Positions 20,037 through 30,100 of a DNA stretch of 64,000 nucleotides are shown here, in pieces; the stretch's first letter is position 1; every line of letters starts with the position of its first letter. The notes under the pieces were generated by a model. The model saw nothing but the letters and a program-made list of their open reading frames with translations, was not told where the DNA came from and did no database searches. The translations under genes were made by a program, and so were the position numbers. This stretch comes from Rhineura floridana. Lineage: Eukaryota > Chordata > Lepidosauria > Squamata > Rhineuridae. The stretch spans positions 223,244,943-223,308,942 of the forward strand of contig NC_084482.1 of NCBI RefSeq assembly GCF_030035675.1, in the 5' to 3' direction.

Positions 20037-20163
20037 CTTCCTGAGTGGAGACGGTCCCTTCCGCACACGGATCACAAGCGTAGCAGCAAACTGGCTCTCC
20101 TTCTTGAACCATCTTGGCATATCCAGGGTGACAGCTTTTGGTACACCTGGAGTGAGGCACGGT
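20037..20163 (-). pseudogene. Orphan V2R exon 5 (cysteine-rich exon), unit 1
   Basis: A lone 127-base exon, exactly the length of V2R exon 5, with acceptor TTAG and donor GTGGGT. It reads [25 protein letters not shown] and AEGTVSTQE with no stop. About a third of its 42 residues differ from exon 5 of genes A-C, so it belongs to another V2R lineage. It lies downstream of gene B exon 6 and upstream of gene A exon 1. No matching exons 1-4 or 6 were found nearby, so it is probably a relic of a lost receptor. Use as a spliced exon is not excluded. Confidence 0.85.
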
Positions 20164-20602
20164 CTAACCATAAAGTGAAGGAGCATCAAAGGAAAAGGGT
20201 TAGAAGTGTTTGTGTCTATGAAGGTCATTCAGAGAGTATGGAAAGGACTCAACAGGACCTGTAGTTCCACCGACCCATGCCCTGATTTTCAGCAAAGCCC
20301 TTTTGATGGAGAATGGCATGGCTGGGAAACCTCTTTGGTGTAATTGCTTGTTTCTTTCAATCTGTGTATCCTACGACCTTTTTATCCATAAGTACACTGA
20401 AGGCAGAGGAGAAAGGATACAAACACAAAGCAAAAAACATCCCAGAAGAAGAGTGAAACACATTGATGAAGAGCAACAATTCAACATCCTGCCACCTGAA
20501 GACTCTCATGTTTGAAATATGGATCCTTCTCTTTGCTGTCTGTTCTCCTATACAGTCCCATTCCATTAGGTGTGACGGTCCTGAGTATAATTCTCTTTCT
20601 TT

Positions 20603-20700
20603 CAGATGGTCCCTTCAGCACATGGCGCACAAGCAGAGCAACAAATGAGCTTATCGGAAGCATCAGAATGGTGAAAAATCCATGCTGGCTGTACTACACA
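20603..20700 (-). pseudogene. Decayed second V2R exon-5 fragment, unit 1
   Basis: About 440 bases from the orphan exon, in the same orientation. On the minus strand it reads C-C-S-A-C-A-P-C-A-E-G-T-I and then a stop. That matches the CCYxCxPCxEGTI core of V2R exon 5, with about 40 bases closely similar to the orphan exon and a degraded upstream part. It looks like a decayed exon-5 copy. Confidence 0.6.
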
Positions 20701-20937
20701 GCCGCTGTTGTGGCTGTATAATAAATAAATCAACCTTTTGGCTGCTGCAGGTGGCCCCTATGGGTAGAAAGCAGGAGCATCCCTCACCTAGAGCATTGGC
20801 TGACCTGCTCTTTTGGAAAACATAAATATCCAACCAGTCGAAGAAAGCTGGCAGTGATTCAGACAGTTTTAAGAACTAGCTTTAATCGATCTTTCTCTGT
20901 TTTGAAATAAAACAGTTCAGTTTATTTTCTTGTTAAT

Positions 20938-22400
20938 CTTTTTATTTATTTATTTATTATTTGATTTATATCCTGCCCTTCCTCCCAGCAAGAGCCCAAG
21001 GCAGCAAACAAAAGCACTAAAAACACTTTAAAACATCATAAAAACAGACTTTAAAATACATTAAAACAAAACAACTAAAAATTTTTTTTAAAGTTTTGAA
21101 GACAAAAAAATGTTTAAAAATATTTGTTTTTTTAAAAAGTTTAAAAACATATTAAAAAGCAATTCCAACTCAGAAGCAGACCTGGGACAAAGTCTCAACT
21201 TAAAAGGCATACAATTAAGATAAAATTAAATTATAAAAACATACAATTAAGATAAAATTAAATTATACACAAACTTAAAACCATGAAACAGGCACTTAAA
21301 ATACTGAAACACAATTTAAAATGATACAAATAACAGCCTAAAACAATGAAACAAACCTTGTAGAGCCCAATCCTAAACACCTTCTATCCCAAAAGCCTGT
21401 TGGAATAAAAAGGTCGGAATAAATGGCGGGTGGATACAGACATAGATATCTCCAATTCTTCTAAGCTACAGTGATGCTCTACCCCCTGTACCAGCCACCT
21501 TCCTCTATGCATTCCTGCAATATCAGTATCCTTGGCACATGTTCAGTCTGCTACAGCAGTTCAATTCACTATTGTCTACGTGACTCCCCTGCCTAGAAGG
21601 AATGGCAGCCAGAATCCTCTTCATGCCAAAAAGAGAACAGAGATGGTGCCTGTCTAATGGTTCAAGGGAGGGGATGCCACAGGATAGGTGCCACCACACT
21701 AAAGGCCCGCTTCCTATGTTGTGCAGAATGGACCTCCTGATAAGATGGTATCTGCAGGAGACCCTCACCGGCAGGGCACAGTGAAGGACTGAGAATATAA
21801 GGGGTAAGACGGTCTTTCAGGTATCCTGGTCACAACCTGTATAGGGCTTTGTACACCAAAACTAGAACCTTGAACTTGGCCCAGTAGCAAATGGGCAGCC
21901 AGTGCAATTCTTTCAGCAGCGGGGTGACATGTTGGCCAGACCGTGCCCAGTGAGCAGTCTTACCACCGCAGTTTGCACCAGCTGCAGCTTCTGGACCAAC
22001 CTCAAGGGCAGCCCCACATAGACTGCATTACAGTAATCTAGCCCAGAGGTTACCAGTGCATGGACAACAGTGGTTAGGCTATTCCTGTCCAGAAACGGCC
22101 ACAGCTCTCTTACCAGGAGTGGTTAGTGGCACTCCTAACCACTGAGGTCACCTAGGCCTCTAGTGACAAAGATGGATCCAGGAGCACCCCAGACTACAGA
22201 CCTGCTCTTTCAGAGGGAGTACGACCCCATCCAAAGCAGGCAACTGACCAATTATCTGAACTCCTGAACCACCAACCCATAGCACCTCCATCTTGCTAGG
22301 ATTCAGACTCAGTTTATTGGCCCTCATCCAGCCCACCACCAAGTCCAGGCAGCGGTCCAGGGCTTGCACTACCTCTCCCGATTCAGATGTTACAGAGAAA
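20938..22400 (-). mobile_element. L2-type LINE 3' portion, unit 1
   Basis: The minus strand shows L2 polymerase pieces: VVGWMRANKLSLNPSKMEVL, LPLKEQVCSLG and, further on, the LDYCNA(V)YVGLP region and QNA-type C-terminus in several broken frames. The 3' UTR includes TATCCTGCCCTTC and ends in an ATTT repeat near 20940. It is 5' truncated and eroded. It lies in the spacer just downstream of gene B exon 6. Confidence 0.78.
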
Positions 22401-23211
22401 TAGAGCTGGGCATCCTCCGTTTTTAGGAACTGTACCCATTTCTGTTAAACCTTCCCAGATGGCTCCTCTAAATCGCATAATTTGGAATCCAGTAATCCTA
22501 TAATCTTGCAACTATTTTGTTCCCAAGAGGCTTCTATCTGCTGTACGTTCTGCTTTTTCGGACACTCTAGAATGGTCACTTTGATTCCCAAAATAGCTGG
22601 TTTTGGCTGACGCAAATCAGATTCAACACCTCCAGGAAACTAAATGTGTCTCCAGATTTGGTGGGAGGGGGCTTGCAAACTACAAGTAGAACTGCAGTTC
22701 ACCTCCCTACTTTGAGGGGCGACATGCAACTTTTTCTATGCCTCCAGCTATGTTCCATCTATACACATTTGAGCAGAGAAGGGTAAGGTACAGTTGAAAG
22801 GAGCAGCAATCATTAAAAGTTGATTCTCCCCCCCCACACACACACACTTAGGCTTTCTAATTGATCAGCTTGATTTCTTACCCACACATCACTAGCAGAT
22901 CCCAGGGTGGATGACAACAGTGTAACAATCAGTTGTTCAAAACTATTAAAACAGATTGCAGTCACAGGAATAGGGCAAATTTATGCCACAAACCACTTAG
23001 AGGTTTTCTACAATCAAGAGATATATAAATATTGTTAATTAGATTAACAAATAAATACAATTGAGAGATTGCCCAATTTATGTGATGATTAAAATAAAGG
23101 TTCTGTGCAGATTTTAACCACTCAGTGCAAGGAATCAGGAAAGTAGCCAGATATACAGTTTCTCATGTGGAATCATCCCACAAAACTGGAAATGCTGAGA
23201 AAGATAATGTG
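22401..23211. other. 3' flank of gene B
   Basis: The region just downstream of the V2R stop codon. It has a C/CA run at 22843-22860 (two bases shorter in unit 2). No clear minus-strand AATAAA signal close to the stop could be picked. The gene C equivalent is 52692-53500. Confidence 0.45.
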
Positions 23212-24155
23212 TCACATTGCTCTTGATAAATGACACCTCTGAAAAGCTGTTTCATGAGAAACTTTTGTTGTTAAATGTGTCTTTGTATTCAGATCAGGCC
23301 TCAGGAAAATAATGTAGCACTTGGAAATGAAGATGCAGCCCAGAAGCCCAGCACTGGAGGCCAAGATGGAGAAGACCTGCACGGCTACCATGTATTTCCC
23401 CTTCGTGCTCAGGTAGGTGGGCACAAAGGAGACCCAAACACTGCAGAAGACCAGCATGCTGAAAGTGATCAGCTTGCCTTCATTGAAGGCCCCAGGCAGC
23501 TTCCTGGCCAGGAAAGCCACCATGAAGCAGATGGCAGCCAGGAAGCCCATGTAGCCAAGAGCAACATAAAACATGGTGACAGACCCTTCATTGCATTGCA
23601 GGATGATCTCTCCAGGCTGGGAGTGCATGTCAGACTCTGGAAATGGGGGAGAGATACTCAACCAGATGGTGCATATGATAACTTGGGCACTGGAACAGGA
23701 AATAACAATGGAGTTGGCCAGACACTTCCCCAGCCATCTCCTCGCTCTGTTCCCTGGCTTTGTGGCTAGGAAGGCCAGTACTACAGTGATGGTTTTTGCC
23801 AACACAGAAGAGACAGCAACTGAGAAGATGATGCTGAAGGCTGTTTGTCGGAGAAAACAGGTCACTTTTCTTGGCTGGCCGATGAAGAGGAAGGAGGACA
23901 GAAAGGAAAGCAGGAGGGAGACGAGGAGGATGTAGGAGAGGTCCCGGTTGTTGGCTTTGACTATCGGAGTTTCTTGGAATGCAATGAAAGTACCTAAAAC
24001 AAAGCCTGTGGTCAAGGACAAAAACAGGATGAGACAAGCCAGGAGGATCCCCAAAGAATCTTCATAGGCCAGGAAGGTGATAGTCTTGGGGATACACTGA
24101 TCTTTGTCCTTGTTTGGATGCTGATCTACTGGACATTTGGTGCACCACTCTGCAT
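23212..24155 (-). CDS. V2R gene B exon 6 (seven-helix domain)
   Basis: The last coding exon, residues 556-869. It starts DAEWCTKCP (completing the NCD3G cysteines) and then carries seven hydrophobic helices with family motifs: [21 protein letters not shown] region, [20 protein letters not shown], and [12 protein letters not shown] before the tail. The acceptor is TCTTTTTGCAG. The coding sequence appears identical in gene C. Confidence 0.96.
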
Positions 24156-27100
24156 CTGCAAAAAGAGGAGTAATATCTGATGTGTATCTATCTGACCAGC
24201 TTCCCATTTACAGAAAGAAATGTCAAACCAGTGCTCAGAGGCACATCTTACCCAATTCTTCCAAGCTACACAGGAAGTGGATTGGACTGTGAAAGACCAA
24301 TCCAAATTGTGTTTGCATTTCGACAAATTTGTAAGGCAGTACAATATCTCATAGAGGAGGTCAGGCCTCCTGCTCCTCTGGTGCATTCGCTATAACTGCC
24401 CAATTTCCCTGCTTTTTAAAGTTTGATAGAAATAGCTGTGGGCTATAGGTACGTTCTTAAACCTCAAGGTTTTTAGCCTATTAGTGAATATATATATATC
24501 TGTACATAATATTTTTGTAAGCACACTACAAAAGGGAGGGAGACCCATGAAGATAAGGAGTGCTGGTGATTCATGAGGGGAGGATGGAGGGGAGCACTGG
24601 TGACCCATGGGAGGAGGGAAGGGGAGTTCTGGTGACCCATAGGGGTAAAGGAGGGGGAGTGCTGGCAACAGAAGGGGAGGAGGGAGGGGGAGCACTGGTG
24701 ATCTGTGGGGAGGTGCACTGGCACATGTAGGTGGGGTTGGTGAGTGAAGCGAGCAGGGGCAGAGCCCCTAGTATATCAAATAAAAATCAATAAAATCAAT
24801 AAAATTTTCACATATGACCAAGGTGATCAGGAATTGGTATTAATAATATTATAAGATAGAAAAATCCTGGGGGAACAGGTATGTCTTCAGCTGGTGGTAA
24901 AAGCACCCCGTAGTTGGTGTTCACATGATCTTAACAGGAAAAGTATTCCTTATGGTTGGCACCAAAGTGTAGGTTCCCCTACTTTGCACAACTTCATGCA
25001 ACTGGAAGCAAGGCTTCCTCACCTTTTAAAAATGTATGTGTGTTTTAGTTTTTTAGCAAGAGATGTGTAGACGTAACCAATATATGTGGTATGGCTTAAT
25101 TTCTAAATAAATGGTATGGAGCCAATTTTGTCTAAAAATCATACTTGGGCCCTTTCACATGGAAGCTCTTCCCCTGCCCATAGATGTGCAGATAGTTGTT
25201 GATTATTATTTTTAGTGAGGAGACAATGCCATTCTGCACATGTGTAATCACACACCTTCCTAAATAAATGTTGCACAAGTCTAATTGGGATGAAAACAGA
25301 AAGTTTTAAAATGGCAAAACTACAGTAAATTTGTGCTTGAAAACATAATCACATGTTGGAGATCATGAAGCCTCTTGCATGAAGTTCAGCTAACACTTTT
25401 ATGCATTGGTGCTGTCAGATGCCCAGTTTAGAGGTTTTTCTCCCACTCTGAGAAGGCTTCCAACTGTCATGGAGAGTGACCAAGGAAGATAGTGTATATG
25501 CAAACAGAATGAAAATGCAAAGGGGTGTTGAAGTGAGATGCACTTTGCATGTGAGTTAAAATCACACACCACTGGGCAGTTCTAAATTTTCATTTTAAAA
25601 AGCCCTGGATATCTGTGAGAATCTTTGCCCTCTTCCCCAAGGGTGCCCCTTTCCGCTGGAGTCACCCACCTTCCTGAGTGGAGATGGTCCCTTCCCCACA
25701 GGGAACGCAGTCATAGCAGCAAAGTGGATTTCCTTCCTGAACCACCTTGACAAATCCAGGGCGGCAGCTTTCCACACACCTGGAAGAAGGCAGGGTCTAA
25801 GTATAAAGACAAGGAGCATCAAGGAGAATGTGTTAGTGGTAAATTATCCAGGGAAATGAGACACAGCGCTGGGAAGGACCCAAGGGAACCTCTAGGTTCT
25901 GGTTCATCTTGAAGCTTGGAACTAAGTTTAAGCCTCTCATGCTGAAATAACTGTGTTGTCTCTTGAGGTGCATGAAGGATAGCACATTATATGGTAATGG
26001 GGGACTGGGCCTTCTCTGTTCTGGCACCCCAGGTATAGGATTTCATTTGTCTGTCTTCCTCAAAGCCCACCATGGAATTCTAAGGAATACAGACACTGTG
26101 GCAGGAGTCCACTGCTATGTAATGCCTTTGATGCACAACTGGGTAGCAGAGCTAAGACCTCTGTCTGAGGTCTGGAAGAATTGCTGAGTTGGCAGGCATT
26201 CAAACACAGCCACACAGAAAGCGTGGTATCTTTATCAGAGCTTAAGGGATGGGAAATAGAATGAAATGAGAGTGATTATTTCTCCCACCTGGTTGAGCCA
26301 TTTAGGCCACACAATGGCATCCTGGTTGATGGTGAAGTGTAGGTCTGGGGATCCCTCTCTGTACAGATTCCCAAACTTCACCTTAAGGACAGAGTTATTG
26401 GGAAACACCACCCAGTTCACAATGTCCAAGTCGGCTGCCAGTTCTCCACTGTCATCCAAATACACTCTGTCCATGGAGGAATTGTAAAACTGGGGGCTTC
26501 TCAAGAAAGGGTGGAGCTAGGATGGCAGAGAAAAGAGCAGCATTTAGAACACGTGAAACCACATTGGATAACCACTTCTGCCCGTTTTATGTTTGGATCT
26601 CCTCTGACTCAGAGCTGGTTGCAGACTCAAGTACTGTGTGTCTTTTTAAAATGATTGGAAGGGAACTGGTTCCATTCCTGAATGCCCTCTGTTTGTTTAA
26701 GTGGTTTGGAAAGATGTATAAATACCTTCAGAAGAATTTGCAAGCTGGGCTTGGTGTTTCAGGCAGAAAACCAGGACAACAGAGCTTGGAAAAGTTACTT
26801 TTTTGAACTACAACTCCCATCAGCCCCAGCCAGCATGGCCACTGGATTGGGCTGATGGGCGTTGTAGTTCAAAAAAGTAACTTTTCCAAGCTCTGGGACA
26901 TTCTCTTCACATAGTGTGTTTTGGGCACCTTTAAAGAGTAGCAAATTTGAAGCCATGAGCAGTGTAATCCTAAACATGCCTACTCAGAAGTAAGCTCCAT
27001 TAAGTCTGGAAGAGGAAGGGACATCCATAGTGCAGACAGGGAGGTGCCAAAGTCACACCTCGATCAGGAGTACGGTTTGGCTCCACTTTCTGCTTCCAGT

Positions 27101-30100
27101 CCACAAGCATTTCATCACATTGGAATGCATTTCCAAACCATCTTTGGGATTTTCCCCTGAACTTCCAGTTTCACCTGCGTTGGATAGCAAGTGGAGCCCA
27201 ACCCAAGTAGTAACAAGGTGGAAAAGGCATTTAGAGACTAACAGGGAAGCCTAGAGAGGTTTGCATTAATGTGGGCACAACAAGCTTCTCTATAATAATA
27301 ATAATAATAATTTTAATGTATAAGTCGCCTATCTTTCCAATGGCCACTCTAGGCGACGTACAACTCAGTTAAAAATACATCATAATAAATACAGTACAAG
27401 AATAAAACAGTAAAACAGTGACAGTTCAGAGTAGCAGGCAATTGGTCAAAAAGATTAACCCTCCCCGGAAGTCCCGAAGGCCTGTCTGAAAAGCCAGGTC
27501 TTCAAGGCCTGGCGGAATACATTCAGGGAAGGGGCATGCCGAAGATCATATGGGAGGGAGTTCCAGAGAGTGGGGGCCGCCACTGAAAAGGCCCTCTCTC
27601 TAGTCCCCACCGGCCTAGCTGTTTTAGTTGGTGGGACTGAGAGAAGGCCCTGTGTGGCTGATCTTGTCGGGCGGCATAATTGGTGGCGTTGGAGGCGCTC
27701 CATCAGATAAACTGGGCCGAGACCGTGTAGGGCTTTAAAGGTTAATACCAACACCTTGAATTGGGCCCGGAAAACAACTGGGAGCCAGTGCAGATCGAAC
27801 AGCACTGGGGTGATGTGCTCCCGGCGACGACAATTTGTAAGTAGTCGAGCCGCCGCATTTTGTATAAGTTGTAGTTTCCGGACCGTTTTCAAGGGTAGCC
27901 CCACGTAGAGCGCATTACAGTAGTCTAAACGAGAGGTGACCAGGGCATGTACCACCTCTAGGCTTCCCTTTCACTTTCTAGTATTAACCCCCAAATACTG
28001 TGCACCCCCTTTGCCATTAAAAGCAGGAAAGGCAGGAGGAACTGGCAGGGTGGGATGTCCCAACCCCCACTGAAGGAAAGAGAGTCAGCCCTGGCTCCTC
28101 TGAGCTGGGCTAGATCCCAGGCACCCCTCAGTGAAGTAGGAGTGGGCCCAAGGAAGGGAAGGAAGGGCAAGCGTGCCTGACCGTGCAGGCAGGGGCAGCA
28201 AATCCGGTGTAGAGTTCATGGCAATCATGTTTGCTCCACACCCAGTGCAAGCATGCAAAGTTGTTGAAATTCCAATTTTAAAACCAACGTGGGTGGAATT
28301 CATGCCCATCCCTAGTCAGGAGCCACAAAAGCTTAGAGAGAGTCTGTGCCACAGAATCACCCCTGCTCAAAGGAATTCTGATAAAGAGGGCTTACTTCAA
28401 ATGGGCCACTGCAGGCAAAGGGAGGGGTTGAGCCACTGATGGGGGTTGTTACTAGACAGGCCGTGGCCTCCAAGACCAGTATAAAAGGGCACAAAGAAGG
28501 AACAGCAAACAGATTCACAACTGGGTTTGCAAAATTACACCTCCCCACTACATTCTAGATTCTAAAGCCAAGACAATGATTCTGGAATTGTACGATCAAT
28601 GGTCATGTTCAGCAGAGATGCCTTTGATGGGAAAGGAAATACCTCCCATGGTTTTAGCCTTTGAACTTCCAGTCTGTCCTTCACCTTCCATTTAGATCTA
28701 GATGAATAAATGACATCTAAGGCCCGTGCCACAGCTTGGACAGTGTTGTAAATCCAGTAGCTGTCTAGAGAGAGGACTCTTTCCAGATCGTCTTGGGACA
28801 ACATCTCCAGGTCCTCTCTCTCTCTGCATCTTGTCCAACTTTTCACCGACAATGCATGCTTTGAATAGGAACAATTAAAAGCTCTCTCCTCAAGCCCCAT
28901 GATCATGAAGAAAAAAGGTACAAAATCATCATAGTGTATCTTTTTATTTGTCTCAATAAAGAAGGAAAAAATACCATGGATGTGTTGGAAAGATAAGCCA
29001 CTGTACATTAAGTTCAAAGAGATGTCGCACATAGCTGTTGTGATCCAGACTTGCCCTTCAATGGGCTTTATAAATGTGTTGAATAAATTTTGTACAGTGA
29101 ATATTCCTGTTGAGATATAAATAGGCTCAGCATAGTAAACAAATACATGGACTTGTCTCCATTTGAGAAATGGAAATGGATTGATCAGAACGTCATCTGT
29201 ATTCGGTCGTGGGAAGGTTTCTGAGATGGCAACACAAATGCCACTCCTGAGCAGCAGAGGCGTCAAGGTCTTCATGAACCTCTCTCCATTGTCAGTGTCT
29301 GGAGCGATGAGACCAGTGAATGTCCATCTGAACTGCAGGAGCAGCTTGACAACCCCTGGGTACTGGAATTCTTCTTTGGGGACCATCCGGTAGAAAAAAG
29401 GGAACTGGGTCTTATCACTCAGAGCAGGAGAGACAGAAGCATAACTGACCTGGAAAGGAGAGAGCTTTTGGTTTGTGGTGATTTCTTTAGGATCAAGGCC
29501 CAAATATTTTTACCCCAATATGGTCGATAAGGGCTGGATGGAGGAGGGAGGTCCCATGAGGGATGGGGGAGAAATTTACATTTTAATGAACCACCACCAA
29601 ATCCACACTTTTCAAACCAAGTAGCCTTCACAATCTTCACTTCACCACATTTTTGTGATGCAGATCTCCAAACAACGTGTATGAAAAAGGATATATTAGC
29701 AGGAAGTGCACATAAAATGCATACATAAGTGAAAGTGCAATAATGCTTTTTATTGTGGGAAATTGCTTGCAAACATGCGTATAAGTAGATATTTGCATTA
29801 AAATGCTGATGAATAACTATGAGCATTTTTTAAAAAACAACCTACAAATTGCTGTAGGAATGTGGACAACTGAACATAGGATTGGAAAACTGAGAAAGTG
29901 AGAGAAACCAGTGTTGACAGAGTCCTCCATCCTTTGCATCCATCCCGCGTTCCACGCCCGGGACTTACCGGGAGAAGGGACGTGTTTTGCGGCCGTAGCC
30001 GAGCCGCCATCTTGGTGAGGGGTCATGCACTCAGCATGCTGGTGCGCTGACGTAGCACACAGCTAGGTGGCGGGGTGGCAGACGGCCATTTAAGGCCGTA

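Larger units (their letters stand above)
1..28941. repeat. Tandem segmental repeat, unit 1 (phase set by window start)
   Basis: The first 28.9 kb is repeated in the same orientation from 28942, element by element and nearly base by base. It holds exons 1-3 (part) of V2R gene A, the spacer, and exons 3 (part) to 6 of gene B. It is shorter than unit 2 mainly because its Ngaro fossil is about 1.35 kb shorter. True duplication breakpoints cannot be located, because each junction lies inside repeated sequence. Confidence 0.95.

Noticed and set aside
23275-23935. Plus-strand reading frames of 164 and 120 codons opposite V2R exon 6
   Set aside because: They are antisense shadows of the conserved seven-helix coding exon; no family match, and the exon's splice sites and motifs explain the sequence.
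24390-24724. Minus-strand proline/serine-rich frames
   Set aside because: They arise from the G-rich minisatellite read on the other strand. The repeat unit is not a multiple of a codon pattern with constraint, and there is no start context or domain.
25670-25779. Alternative acceptor CTTCCAG for exon 5 giving a 110-base exon
   Set aside because: It breaks the phase with exon 4. The TTAG acceptor at 25797 gives 127 bases and keeps the frame; the orphan exon has the same 127-base layout.
27033-27254. Plus-strand 74-codon frame in intron 3
   Set aside because: Short, no family resemblance, and it lies in non-coding intron between repeats.
28479-28490. TATAAAAGG on the plus strand near exon 3 of gene B
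   Set aside because: A single motif in an AT-containing intron with no downstream gene on that strand; kept only as a note.
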